48,917 bases of DNA from Bacteroidales bacterium UBA1800 (GTDB taxonomy: Bacteria; Bacteroidota; Bacteroidia; Bacteroidales; VadinHA17): contig DCFQ01000018.1 in assembly GCA_002319915.1 (NCBI GenBank), positions 11,404 through 60,320 of the forward strand, written 5' to 3'. How positions within the stretch are numbered: the first letter of the stretch is position 1; each line of letters begins with the position of its first letter. The position numbers and the translations under genes were made by a program. Below the pieces are notes generated by a model, which was not told where the DNA came from, did no database searches, and saw only the letters and a list, made by a program, of their open reading frames with translations. Positions 32,116 through 41,823 of the stretch are shown piece after piece.

Positions 32116-32496
32116 ATGGCATTTGAAATTACCGGGAAAATCATTGATATTTTGCCCGTCAACCAGGTAAGCGACAAATTCAGGAAGCGCGAGTTTGTTA
32201 TTGAGAAAAAGGACACAAGCAGCTCGAATGTGTTCATTGACTATATAAAATTTCAACTTGTACAGGATAAATGCGACCTGATCAATGAGTCGTTTCTCAA
32301 TGAGGAAGTGAAGATCTGGTTTAACCTGAAAGGCAACAGATGGGAACGGGATGGCAAAGTGAATTACTTTACCAATCTTGATGCCTGGAAGCTCGAAAAA
32401 GTGACTTCTGCAGGAACTGATCAGAATAAATTACCGCGTAGTCCCCTGGAGGATATGCCCCCGGATAATGAGGAACTAAGCGACCTTCCCTTCTGA
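32116..32496 (+). CDS. DUF3127 protein with an SSB-like C-terminal tip
   Basis: This 126-residue protein belongs to the DUF3127 family, common in Bacteroidota and of unknown function. Residues 1-90 are a compact beta domain (MAFEITGKIIDILPV, then KREFVIEKKD and VKIWFNLKGNRW), suggestive of an OB fold. A flexible acidic tail follows and ends in ELSDLPF, very close to the DDIPF/DDLPF tip by which single-stranded-DNA-binding proteins recruit partners. A DNA-related role is inferred from this. A strong terminator follows 10 bases after the stop. Confidence 0.85.
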   Translation: MAFEITGKIIDILPVNQVSDKFRKREFVIEKKDTSSSNVFIDYIKFQLVQDKCDLINESFLNEEVKIWFNLKGNRWERDGKVNYFTNLDAWKLEKVTSAGTDQNKLPRSPLEDMPPDNEELSDLPF

Positions 32497-32505
32497 ACCG
32501 TACTG

Positions 32506-32538
32506 AAAGAGACCGGAAATATCCGGTCTCTTTTTTTT
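32506..32538 (+). terminator. rho-independent terminator after the DUF3127 gene
   Basis: AGAGACCGGA (32508-32517) and TCCGGTCTCT (32522-32531) form a perfect 10-base stem with an AATA loop, followed by a run of T. It ends the fkbp-DUF3127 stretch. Confidence 0.93.
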
Positions 32539-32638
32539 CAGGTCCGTTGCAGTTAATGGAATATTAACAGTATTAAATCATTAATTGAATCAGATACTTT
32601 CACTAAGTTAGTGCAACCATTCCAATAAAGCGTGCAAT

Positions 32639-35284
32639 ATGAAAAACAGTCTGGTCATTCTGGCATTGCTGATATGCATGGGTACTGAGGCACAGGTCAC
32701 TACGGTGACAGGAACCGTAAAGGGTCTAAGAAAATATGATATGCCGTATAACCGGTTTGTACAGCCGGCAGGTAAACAGGTATTCTTCGGTGATGAATCG
32801 CTCGAGAACCACGCCCTCGATGCAGCCCTTTCCCCTGACGGGAAATGGCTTGCAGTTGAGGAAAGGTTCAGCATAGTCTTCATCAGCACGGCTGATAATA
32901 GTGTCAAAGCGGTCCTGAGAAACAACGAGGTGGAGAATCTCAGGGGAGGAATGAACACCTATTCCGGGATCACCTGGAATGTCGGGCCCGACGGCCCTGA
33001 AGTTTACTGGAGCGCGGTTTCGGATATGGTGAGATCATTCGTCGTTTCGGCAAGGTGGGACGGTGCAAAGGCCACCTTCAGCAAAATATTCGAATACAGG
33101 CCTGTTCCCCCTGCATATGTCGCCCTTCCAAATGAGATCCTTGTCAGAAAAGAGGCAAACGGCGATTATCTGTATGTGGTCCTGAACGGTAGCAATAAAG
33201 TAATAAAGCAGGATATTACGACCAGGGAGTTAATCTGGGCAGCTGATCCCGGGATCGCCCCTTATGGCCTGGCTTTTGCGGCCGGGAAGCTTTACGTCAC
33301 TAACTGGGCTGGAAGGAAACCGGCAGAGGGCGACCGGGATATTGCCGGGATACCATGGGGCATTGCCAGGGTCGACAATGAAAGCATGGGCGGAGCGACA
33401 AGGGAAGGAAGCCTTGCTGTTATCAATCCGTCAAACGGAAAAATACTAAGGGAAATACTTGTAGGCCTGCACCCGAATGATATCATCTCCGACCGGAAAG
33501 GGGCATTCATCTATGTTGCCAATGCAAACAGCGATAACATATCGGTTATCTCAACCCGCAGCGATGAGGTGACGGAAACGATAAGCGTCAGGCTCCAGCC
33601 TGAGATCAATCCTTTTTTCGGTGATTCCCCGAACGGACTGTGCCTCTCTCCGGATGAGAAATATCTTTATGTCGCCAATGGCATGGACAATGCAGTTGCC
33701 GTGATCCGGCTCAGGGATTATAGCGCAAAAAGCACCTTCCATAAAAGCTTCGTGACGGGATTTCTCCCGACCGGCGCCTACCCCTCTTCAGTGACGATAT
33801 CAAAAAAAGGCGCCCTCTATGTTTCAAACCTGGAAGCGATCGGCGCCCGGTCAGGCCTGAGCCATGCATCCACCAAGAATCTGATCTATAATTCCCATGA
33901 TATGCTGGCTTCAATATCTGTGATACCTGTTCCCGGTGAAAAGACCCTTAGCGCATACACAGATACGGTAATAGCACTGAACGATCTTTCAAGAGCGCTC
34001 AGTGCGAGGGAAAAGCCCAGGGAAGGTGCAGGTCCCAAGCCCGTCCCGGACAGGATCGGTGAACCATCGGTATTCAAGCATGTTGTTTATATAATCAAGG
34101 AAAACAGGACATACGACCAGGTGCTGGGCGACATGAAACAGGGTGACGGCGATCCTGCATTATGCACTTATGGTGTCAATATTACGCCTAATACACACAA
34201 GCTCGCGGAGGAATTCCAGCTGCTCGATAACTTCATGGTATCAGGAAAATCTTCGGCGGAAGGTCACCAGTGGACCGATGCGTCGATAGTTACCGACTAT
34301 ATTGAGAAGAACGTAAGAGCCTGGTTCAGAGGTTACCCGCATGTACAGAACGATGCTTTGGTTTACGCTCCTTCAGGGTTCCTCTGGGACAATGGCATCA
34401 GGAACGGGAAGAAAGTAAGGATATATGGAGAAGCATCCTCCCCTATTATCGATGAGAAACTGAAATGGTCAGATGTATACAAGAAGTACAGGAACGGGGA
34501 GAAGGTGGATTTCACAAACAGTACGACGATCGAATCGGTGAAGCCCATACTGTCCATGTCCTACCCTTCGTACGGAAACCACGAGTTCAGTGATGCGATG
34601 AGGGCTGATGCCCTGATTAGGGAGCTGAAGGATTTCGAAGCCAGGGAAGGAGACCAGCTTCCTGAACTGATGATCGTTGCACTGCCCAACGACCATACCG
34701 CAGCCATCAGGTCGGGATACCCCACTCCCCGGGCAATGATCGCCGATAACGACTATGCTCTCGGAAGGATTGTGGAAGCCTTCACAAAAAGCCGCTTCTG
34801 GAAAAACACAGTGATCTTTGTTGTGGAAGATGATTCACAATCAGGATGGGATCATGTTTCAGCCTACCGGACTGTAGCCCTTGTAATAAGTCCCTATTCG
34901 AGACTTAACAAGACAGTCCACACATATTACACCCAGCCATCAATGGTGAGGACCATTGAACAGATACTCGGACTCCCTCCCATGAATATCCAGGATGCCA
35001 TTGCAAACCCAATGACCGGATGCTTCATTCCGGAGCCGGACCTGAAACCCTATACTGCAATACCGAATAAGATTCCTCTCGATGAGATGAATCCTCAGAT
35101 AATATCGCTCAGAGGCAAGGCGCTTTACTATGCAAAAAAGAGCATGCTCCCGGAATTTGACGGCGTCGACACGGGGAATGATGATCTCATGAACCGGATC
35201 CTGTGGTTTGCTGCCAGGGGAAATATACCATATCCGTCAAAATACACTGTTCCTTCCCATTTATTGGAAGATGATGATGACTAA
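32639..35284 (+). CDS. secreted YVTN beta-propeller/phosphoesterase fusion protein
   Basis: The 881-residue protein has a signal peptide (cleavage near GTEAQ) and two halves. Residues about 50-440 are a seven-bladed propeller with repeated units such as LVVINPSNGK-like, IYVANANSDNISVI and LYVANGMDNAVAVI. Residues about 470-860 are an alkaline-phosphatase-superfamily phosphoesterase, with VVYIIKENRTYDQVLGDM at the start, DNFMVSGKSSAEGHQW as the metal/nucleophile region and VVEDDSQSGWDHVSAYRT near the end. Such fusions are periplasmic or surface phosphatases of unknown substrate. The next gene starts 20 bases after its stop. A CACTAA-G-TTAGTG palindrome lies 26 bases upstream of the start. Confidence 0.88.
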   Translation: MKNSLVILALLICMGTEAQVTTVTGTVKGLRKYDMPYNRFVQPAGKQVFFGDESLENHALDAALSPDGKWLAVEERFSIVFISTADNSVKAVLRNNEVENLRGGMNTYSGITWNVGPDGPEVYWSAVSDMVRSFVVSARWDGAKATFSKIFEYRPVPPAYVALPNEILVRKEANGDYLYVVLNGSNKVIKQDITTRELIWAADPGIAPYGLAFAAGKLYVTNWAGRKPAEGDRDIAGIPWGIARVDNESMGGATREGSLAVINPSNGKILREILVGLHPNDIISDRKGAFIYVANANSDNISVISTRSDEVTETISVRLQPEINPFFGDSPNGLCLSPDEKYLYVANGMDNAVAVIRLRDYSAKSTFHKSFVTGFLPTGAYPSSVTISKKGALYVSNLEAIGARSGLSHASTKNLIYNSHDMLASISVIPVPGEKTLSAYTDTVIALNDLSRALSAREKPREGAGPKPVPDRIGEPSVFKHVVYIIKENRTYDQVLGDMKQGDGDPALCTYGVNITPNTHKLAEEFQLLDNFMVSGKSSAEGHQWTDASIVTDYIEKNVRAWFRGYPHVQNDALVYAPSGFLWDNGIRNGKKVRIYGEASSPIIDEKLKWSDVYKKYRNGEKVDFTNSTTIESVKPILSMSYPSYGNHEFSDAMRADALIRELKDFEAREGDQLPELMIVALPNDHTAAIRSGYPTPRAMIADNDYALGRIVEAFTKSRFWKNTVIFVVEDDSQSGWDHVSAYRTVALVISPYSRLNKTVHTYYTQPSMVRTIEQILGLPPMNIQDAIANPMTGCFIPEPDLKPYTAIPNKIPLDEMNPQIISLRGKALYYAKKSMLPEFDGVDTGNDDLMNRILWFAARGNIPYPSKYTVPSHLLEDDDD

Positions 35285-35304
35285 GATTTTATCATAACAG
35301 AACA

Positions 35305-37341
35305 ATGATGATCAATCCCCTGCTCGACAAATGGAGGACACCGAACGAAACGCCGCCTTTTGACCTGATTGAGGTTTCCCATTTCAGGCCCGCCATTGAA
35401 GCTGCTGTCAGGGAAGCCTCGGCGGAAATTGAAAAGATAGCCGGGAACCTGGAAATTCCCACTTTTGAAAATTCTGTCGACGCACTCGACAGGTGCTGCG
35501 AGAAAACCGGTAGGATCGCAGCTATCCTCTTCAACCTGAATAATGCCGATACGACCAGGGAAATGCAGGCAGCAGCACAGGAGATCTCCCCCATGCTCAC
35601 AAGATTCTCCAACGACATAACACTGAATGAAGTCCTTTTCAAAAGGATAGATTCCGTTTACCAATCCCGGCACACTTCCGGGCTGACTGTTGAACAGCAA
35701 ATGCTCCTGGAAAAAAAGCACCGGAGCTTTATGCTCGGCGGAGCAGGGCTTGGGGAAGAGGAACGGGACCGTTTCAGGAAGATCTCTGAAGAACTGTCTC
35801 AGCTCTCACTTAAGTTTGAGGAGAATGTCCTTGAAGAGACTAACGGTTTTTTGCTGCATATCCGGGATAAAGACGGGCTTGCAGGGCTGCCGGAGACCGT
35901 TGCCGGAGCTGCGGCTGCTGAGGCTGAAAAGCGCGGAATGGAGGGATGGATATTTACCCTGAATGCTCCAAGCTATATTCCCTTCATGAAGTACTCGGAA
36001 CGGCGCGACCTCCGGGAAAAGCTTCTTAAAGGTTATGTATCAAGGGCATACCATGGAAATGAAAGGGATAACAGGCCGCTGGTGACAAGGATTGTCAATC
36101 TCCGCCTGGAAATTGCACGGATGCTTGGTTTCAGAGATTTTGCAGAAATGGTGCTCGGTGACAGGATGGCTGAGAACCAGGAGAATGTGGAACATTTCCT
36201 CGAAGACCTGTTCTCATGGTCGCATAAAGCAGCTCTCAGGGACCTTGAAAATGTCAGGAGCTTTGCCCGGGAAACCGGTCAGAACGGTGAGATCGAGCGT
36301 TGGGACTGGCCATTCTATTCTGAAAGGCTGAGGAGGGCAAAGCATGATTTTGATGACGAATCGCTCAGGCCCTTTTTCAGGCTTGAAAATGTTGAAAAAG
36401 CAGTCCTGGGCCTTGCAACACGCCTCTATGGAATAGCATTCCGTGAAACCGGAGAGATCCCCGTTTATCATCCGGAGGTCAGGACCTGGGAGGTGATCGA
36501 TGAAAATGACTCCCTCCTGGCGATACTTTATATCGATTATTTTCCCCGCGAAGGAAAGAACGGCGGAGCATGGATGACCAGCTTCCGGGACCAGAAAAAA
36601 GAGAACGACGCCAGAGCCATACCACTGGTGTCGATTGTCATGAATCTCACCAGGCCGTCGGGTGCGGGGCCGTCACTGCTCACTTTCAATGAGCTTACCA
36701 CATTCCTTCACGAATTTGGCCATGCACTTCATGCCATGCTTTCGCAGTGCACGTATGAGGGAATCGCCGGGACGAATGTGGCACGCGATTTTGTCGAGCT
36801 TCCTTCTCAGATAATGCAGAACTGGGCATTCGAGGAAGAGTGGCTAAGCACCTGGGCAGTTCATTATGTTACCGGGGAACCGATGCCTGCAGCGATCATA
36901 CGGAAGATCCGCGAAGCGTCGGCGTTCAATGAAGGATATGCCTGCGACAGGCAGCTGAATTTCGGATTCCTCGATATGGCCTGGCATAGTGTAACGGAGT
37001 CGGTCGGACCTGATGTAAAGGGTTTTGAAGTCAAAGCAACAGAAAGGACCGAATTATTCCCCACGATCCCGGAATCCTGCATAAGCTGTTCATTTTCACA
37101 TATCTTCGGAGGTGAATATGCGGCCGGGTACTACGGGTACAAGTGGGCGGAGGTGCTGGATGCTGATTCGTTCAGTCTCTTCAGTGAAAAAGGCATATTC
37201 AACAGTGAGGTAGCCAGGTCATTCAGGGAGAATATCCTCGAAAAAGGAGGAAGCGATAAACCGATGAACCTGTATGTGAAATTCCGGGGGAAAGCCCCTG
37301 ACAACAAAGCCCTTCTCAAACGCAGCGGGCTGATCCGGTGA
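35305..37341 (+). CDS. M3-family zinc oligopeptidase (OpdA/Dcp type)
   Basis: The 678-residue enzyme is a cytoplasmic metallopeptidase of the thimet-oligopeptidase family that breaks down short peptides; the family includes oligopeptidase A (PrlC) and dipeptidyl carboxypeptidase. The zinc motif HEFGHALH is at residues 469-476, and the third ligand Glu lies in the FVELPSQIMQNWAFEE segment. No signal peptide is present. The length matches OpdA. The first two codons are both ATG. Whether it acts as a carboxy-dipeptidase or an endopeptidase cannot be told from the sequence. Confidence 0.92.
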   Translation: MMINPLLDKWRTPNETPPFDLIEVSHFRPAIEAAVREASAEIEKIAGNLEIPTFENSVDALDRCCEKTGRIAAILFNLNNADTTREMQAAAQEISPMLTRFSNDITLNEVLFKRIDSVYQSRHTSGLTVEQQMLLEKKHRSFMLGGAGLGEEERDRFRKISEELSQLSLKFEENVLEETNGFLLHIRDKDGLAGLPETVAGAAAAEAEKRGMEGWIFTLNAPSYIPFMKYSERRDLREKLLKGYVSRAYHGNERDNRPLVTRIVNLRLEIARMLGFRDFAEMVLGDRMAENQENVEHFLEDLFSWSHKAALRDLENVRSFARETGQNGEIERWDWPFYSERLRRAKHDFDDESLRPFFRLENVEKAVLGLATRLYGIAFRETGEIPVYHPEVRTWEVIDENDSLLAILYIDYFPREGKNGGAWMTSFRDQKKENDARAIPLVSIVMNLTRPSGAGPSLLTFNELTTFLHEFGHALHAMLSQCTYEGIAGTNVARDFVELPSQIMQNWAFEEEWLSTWAVHYVTGEPMPAAIIRKIREASAFNEGYACDRQLNFGFLDMAWHSVTESVGPDVKGFEVKATERTELFPTIPESCISCSFSHIFGGEYAAGYYGYKWAEVLDADSFSLFSEKGIFNSEVARSFRENILEKGGSDKPMNLYVKFRGKAPDNKALLKRSGLIR

Positions 37342-37361
37342 CACGGAGATGTAAAAGATGC

Positions 37362-37369
37362 TATATTTG
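37362..37369 (+). promoter_or_regulatory. candidate -7 element of purL
   Basis: TATATTTG matches TAnnTTTG exactly. It would give a leader of about 58 bases before purL, without a visible purine riboswitch fold. No -33 box at standard spacing was found. Confidence 0.45.
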
Positions 37370-37433
37370 CAATTGTTTAAAGGAAGTCGATTTTTGAGGA
37401 TAATATACTATAAATCAAGGCATTAATAAAATA

Positions 37434-40400
37434 ATGATTCTTTTTTTCAAAACCGGCACAGGCAATATTATTGCTGCAGGATCCAATGCTGACCTGTCAG
37501 ATCGTGACATCGATAAGCTTGCCTGGCTTTTCGGCAATGCCGCTTTACTTCGTCAGGACACCGTTAAGGGCATATTTATCGGACCAAGGAAGGAAATGAT
37601 CACGCCCTGGAGTACAAACGCCGTCGAAATCACCCAGAATATGGGGATCGGCGGCCTGATGAGGATCGAAGAGTTCTTTCCCTCGGTTTCTGAGGGTCCC
37701 GGGCACGACCCGATGCTCCAGGCCGTGTACAGGGATCTCGGCCAGAAGCTGTTTACAATAGAAAGGGAGCCGGAAAAGATTGTCTATATTGAAAATATTG
37801 CAGAATACAATGAAAAAGAGGGTCTGGCCCTGAGCAATGATGAGATCGGCTACCTGGACCGCCTCTCCGGATCTCTGGGAAGAAAGCTCACCGACAGCGA
37901 AGTGTTCGGTTTCTCACAGGTCAACTCCGAGCATTGCCGTCATAAGATATTCAACGGGATCTTCCGGATCGACGGTGTAGAAAGGGATTCGACCCTTTTC
38001 CAGCTCATTAAGAATACAACTCATTACAACCGGAATAAGGTTGTGTCGGCATATAAAGATAACTGCGCGTTCCTGCAGGGGCCGGCCGCGGAGCAGTTTG
38101 CCCCGGCAACCCAGGACAAACCTGATTTTTTCGTAAACAAGCCTTTTGAATCGGTTCTTTCCCTCAAAGCTGAGACCCACAATTTCCCCACGACGGTTGA
38201 GCCCTTCAACGGCGCTTCTACAGGGACCGGTGGAGAAATCCGCGACAGGATAGCCGGCGGAAAAGGAGCATTACCGATTGCGGGCACGGCCGTCTATATG
38301 ACCTCTTATCCAAGGCCCGGAGGGCCAAGACCGTGGGAAAAGGCAACCGAAGAAAGGGATTGGCTTTACCAGACTCCCGAAGATATCCTCATCAAGGCTT
38401 CGAACGGCGCCAGCGACTTTGGCAACAAATTCGGACAGCCATTGATCTGCGGATCTGTCATGACATTTGAATATTTCGGGAATGCCAGGAAATACGGGTA
38501 CGATAAGGTGATCATGCTGGCAGGAGGGATAGGTATCGGGAAAAAGAAAGACAGCGGGAAAGACATCCCTGAGAAAGGGGACCTGATCGTCCTCCTTGGG
38601 GGAGACAATTACCGTATCGGAATGGGAGGTGGAGCGGTCTCTTCGGTCGATACCGGGAAATACGAAAGTGCCATCGAGCTCAATGCCGTGCAGAGGGCCA
38701 ATCCCGAAATGCAGAAACGGGTATATAATGCAATAAGGGCTCTCGCTGAATCAGCCGCCAATCCGGTCGTCTCGATACATGATCATGGTGCCGGCGGGCA
38801 TCTGAACTGCCTCTCAGAGCTTGTTGAAGCCACGGGAGGAAAGATCGATATAAGCAAGCTTCCCATCGGTGATCCGACCCTTTCGGCCAGGGAGATCATC
38901 GGGAATGAATCCCAGGAACGGATGGGGCTGGTGATTAAGAGTGGGGACATAGAGTTACTGAAGAGCATCGCTGAAAGGGAAAGGGCTCCGATCTATATCA
39001 TCGGGGAGATCACCGGCGACCATCAGTTCACTTTTGAAAACAGCCGCACAGGTGAAAAGCCGATAGATATTTCCCTTGAAGCGCTTTTCGGAGATCCTCC
39101 CAGGACAACGATGGTGGATACGTCCGACAAAACAGGGTTCAGCGGACCCGGATATACCCGGGAAAAGCTTGTGGAGTATGTTGAGATGGTACTTCAGCTC
39201 GAGGAGGTCGCATGTAAGGACTGGCTTACGAATAAAGTCGACAGGTCAGTAACAGGGCGGCTCGCAAAACAGCAATGTGCTGGGCCTCTGCAGCTGCCGC
39301 TCAACGACCTTGGAGCAATAACCCTCGACTACCGCGGAAGATCCGGCATGGCCACATCAATCGGCCATGCTCCTGCGGCAGGATTGGTTGATCCGGCCGC
39401 AGGCTCGGTACTTTCCATTGCGGAGGCCCTCACAAATATAATCTGGGCCCCCCTCTCCGACGGCCTTAAAAGCGTTTCGCTCTCAGCAAACTGGATGTGG
39501 CCATGCAGGAATCCCGGTGAGGATGCCAGGCTCTATTCCGCGGTTGAGGCAGCCAGTGAATTTGCCATTGCCCTGGGAATCAATATACCTACCGGAAAGG
39601 ACAGCCTTTCAATGACCCAGAAATATGGCGACCAGGTGGTCCTTTCACCCGGGACGGTGATCATCTCTGCGGCCGGTGAAATAAGTGATGTCAGGAAGAT
39701 CGTGGAGCCTGTAATAGTGAATGATCCGTATACCAGTATCCTTTACATCGATTTGAGCCGGGATGCCTTCAAAACCGGGGGAAGCGCATTTGCCCAGGCC
39801 CTTAACACCATTGGTGATGAAGCGCCGACCGTTACAGATCCCCATTACTTTGCCAGGGTATTCCGGGTAATTCAGCTGCTTATCGGAAGAGGCAAAATTC
39901 TTGCCGGCCATGATATATCTGCTGGCGGAATGATCACAACCCTTCTGGAGATGTGCTTTTCGAACCCGGAGGGCGGCCTAGATATCGACATTACCGCTGT
40001 CGGCCAAGAAGATACCGTCAAGGTGCTGCTTAGCCAGAACCCGGGAATTATAATCCAGGTAAAAGATGTCAATGAAATTTCAGAGATTCTTCTTGAGGAC
40101 GGAATCTCCTACCTGTATATCGGGCATCCCGTTGCCAGCCGTTCAATCAGGCTGACAAACAATGATGAAGTCACACTCTTCGATATCGACAAGCTGAGGG
40201 ATAAATGGTTCTGGTCCTCCTATCTTCTCGACCGCCGTCAAAGCGGTAAAGAACTTGCCCGGGAAAGATTTGACAATTACCGCAATCATGTTCTCTCATA
40301 TAAATTCCTTGATTTCCAGGGTACTTTCAGGTCGTTGGGGATCACCCCTGACCGACAGAAAAGATCAGGCATCAGGGCAGCGATCATAAGGGAAAAGGGG

Positions 40401-41135
40401 GTCAATGGCGACAGGGAAATGGCGTATGCGCTCTGGCTTGCCGGGTTCGATGTGAAGGATGTTCATATGACCGACCTGATCAGCGGAAGGGAGACCCTCG
40501 AAAGCATAAACATGATAGTCTTCGTTGGCGGCTTCTCAAACTCCGATGTGCTTGGTTCCGCAAAGGGATGGGCCGGGGTTTTCAAATACAATGAAACCGC
40601 ACGCAGGACACTTGAAGCTTTCTATGGCCGGGAGGATACATTATCCCTCGGAGTGTGCAACGGATGCCAGCTTATGGCAGAGCTCGATCTTATCTACCCT
40701 GATCATAAAGAGTCCCTGAAGCTTCTCCATAACAAATCAAACAAATTTGAATCCGGGTTCCTGAAAGTCACGATACCCGGGAACGATTCGATAATGCTCG
40801 GGAACATGTCCGGAATGGAACTGGGCATATGGGTGGCACATGGAGAAGGACGGTTCAGCATGCCATATCCGGAGGATAAATACAATGTGGTATTGAAGTA
40901 CAGCAGGAGCACATACCCTGCAAACCCTAACGGATCGGATTTTGATGTTGCAGGGGTTTGCTCGTTTGACAGGAGGCACCTGGCTGTTATGCCTCATCTG
41001 GAAAGAGCTTTCCTTCCGTGGCAATGCGGCTATTATCCTTCAGAAATGAAGAATGATGAAGTAACACCATGGATAAAGGCGTTTGTAAACGCCAAAAAAT
41101 GGATTGAACGAAAGCTCAGCGGGTCATCGGAGTGA
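37434..41135 (+). CDS. purL: phosphoribosylformylglycinamidine synthase, large single-chain type
   Basis: PurL converts FGAR, glutamine and ATP into FGAM, the fourth step of purine synthesis. The 1,233-residue chain is the large type found in Gammaproteobacteria and Bacteroidota, with all domains in one polypeptide. Visible in order are the PurS-like amino terminus, FSQVNSEHCRHKIFNG, the first synthetase domain (KAETHNFPTTVEPFNGASTGTGGEIRD), the second (IGHAPAAGLVDPAAGSV) and a carboxy-terminal glutaminase with the nucleophile Cys1075 (LGVCNGCQLM) and HGEGRF. It stands alone with no other pur genes. Its 3' end overlaps the convergent lipoprotein gene by 20 bases. Confidence 0.97.
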   Translation: MILFFKTGTGNIIAAGSNADLSDRDIDKLAWLFGNAALLRQDTVKGIFIGPRKEMITPWSTNAVEITQNMGIGGLMRIEEFFPSVSEGPGHDPMLQAVYRDLGQKLFTIEREPEKIVYIENIAEYNEKEGLALSNDEIGYLDRLSGSLGRKLTDSEVFGFSQVNSEHCRHKIFNGIFRIDGVERDSTLFQLIKNTTHYNRNKVVSAYKDNCAFLQGPAAEQFAPATQDKPDFFVNKPFESVLSLKAETHNFPTTVEPFNGASTGTGGEIRDRIAGGKGALPIAGTAVYMTSYPRPGGPRPWEKATEERDWLYQTPEDILIKASNGASDFGNKFGQPLICGSVMTFEYFGNARKYGYDKVIMLAGGIGIGKKKDSGKDIPEKGDLIVLLGGDNYRIGMGGGAVSSVDTGKYESAIELNAVQRANPEMQKRVYNAIRALAESAANPVVSIHDHGAGGHLNCLSELVEATGGKIDISKLPIGDPTLSAREIIGNESQERMGLVIKSGDIELLKSIAERERAPIYIIGEITGDHQFTFENSRTGEKPIDISLEALFGDPPRTTMVDTSDKTGFSGPGYTREKLVEYVEMVLQLEEVACKDWLTNKVDRSVTGRLAKQQCAGPLQLPLNDLGAITLDYRGRSGMATSIGHAPAAGLVDPAAGSVLSIAEALTNIIWAPLSDGLKSVSLSANWMWPCRNPGEDARLYSAVEAASEFAIALGINIPTGKDSLSMTQKYGDQVVLSPGTVIISAAGEISDVRKIVEPVIVNDPYTSILYIDLSRDAFKTGGSAFAQALNTIGDEAPTVTDPHYFARVFRVIQLLIGRGKILAGHDISAGGMITTLLEMCFSNPEGGLDIDITAVGQEDTVKVLLSQNPGIIIQVKDVNEISEILLEDGISYLYIGHPVASRSIRLTNNDEVTLFDIDKLRDKWFWSSYLLDRRQSGKELARERFDNYRNHVLSYKFLDFQGTFRSLGITPDRQKRSGIRAAIIREKGVNGDREMAYALWLAGFDVKDVHMTDLISGRETLESINMIVFVGGFSNSDVLGSAKGWAGVFKYNETARRTLEAFYGREDTLSLGVCNGCQLMAELDLIYPDHKESLKLLHNKSNKFESGFLKVTIPGNDSIMLGNMSGMELGIWVAHGEGRFSMPYPEDKYNVVLKYSRSTYPANPNGSDFDVAGVCSFDRRHLAVMPHLERAFLPWQCGYYPSEMKNDEVTPWIKAFVNAKKWIERKLSGSSE

Positions 41136-41652
41136 GGATCACCGACATCAGCCTTGTATCAGTCTGCGCTTTTGAGATTTGCTCCCGTGTCTCCTTGCTG
41201 AGGACCTTTTCGCTTATGACCTGGATATTGTACTGTCCTGGTTCAGAGATATAAAACGACCCGAGATAGGAATCGGCCCTGAAAAACGGGAAAGTAACAT
41301 CGGAGGAATTACGTACGATTTTGTCACAGCCTGGCTTGATCTCGATTAGCTTGTCCATGAATGACACCTTAACCGGTTCGGTATATTTAAGGTTTGTTGT
41401 ATCAGTTGTGGCGCTCGACAGCCAAAGCTTATACCTGCCAGGTTTTGATACGATAAAACTCCATTCAGCAGTATTGCTCGAAGGATCGATAGTGTTACTG
41501 TAGCACGCCGCCTTATCCAGGTTTAGAGCCAGGGTCCCGTCATCCTGCTGCAGGATGGCACTTCCTTTTTCAGCATCATTACCTTTGTTTTTCCCGCATG
41601 ACCCGCCCAAAAGCATAAGTACGGATACTAAAGCAATCAGTTTGCCTTTCAT
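41116..41652 (-). CDS. small lipoprotein with two beta-sandwich-like repeats
   Basis: The function is unknown. The 178-residue protein starts with a lipoprotein signal (LGGSC, Cys19). Two internal segments look alike: AEWSFIVSKPGRYKLWLSSA and GSFYISEPGQYNIQVIS. These suggest a carbohydrate-binding or sugar-lectin type sandwich, of the sort in which a strand is followed by PGxY. It is convergent to purL, and the two coding regions share 20 bases (41116-41135). It does not appear to be part of a polysaccharide utilisation locus, since no SusC/SusD genes are near. Confidence 0.7.
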   Translation of the reverse strand: MKGKLIALVSVLMLLGGSCGKNKGNDAEKGSAILQQDDGTLALNLDKAACYSNTIDPSSNTAEWSFIVSKPGRYKLWLSSATTDTTNLKYTEPVKVSFMDKLIEIKPGCDKIVRNSSDVTFPFFRADSYLGSFYISEPGQYNIQVISEKVLSKETREQISKAQTDTRLMSVILTPMTR

Positions 41653-41823
41653 TGTAACTAATTTGTTATTAACGAGTAACTAAGATTATAAAATCCCTGA
41701 CAGGATTCAACCACAAATTTTACAAATAAAATCTGATAAAAAATGTAAATCAGACCATGTTTTGACTAACTCACCTTTTTTTTTTATTAACAACCAAAAG
41801 GATGAATTTGTTCTCCCGGGGGA

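Noticed and set aside
37342..37433. Purine riboswitch before purL
   Set aside because: The 92-base gap shows no three-way-junction pattern or conserved riboswitch core that I can see.
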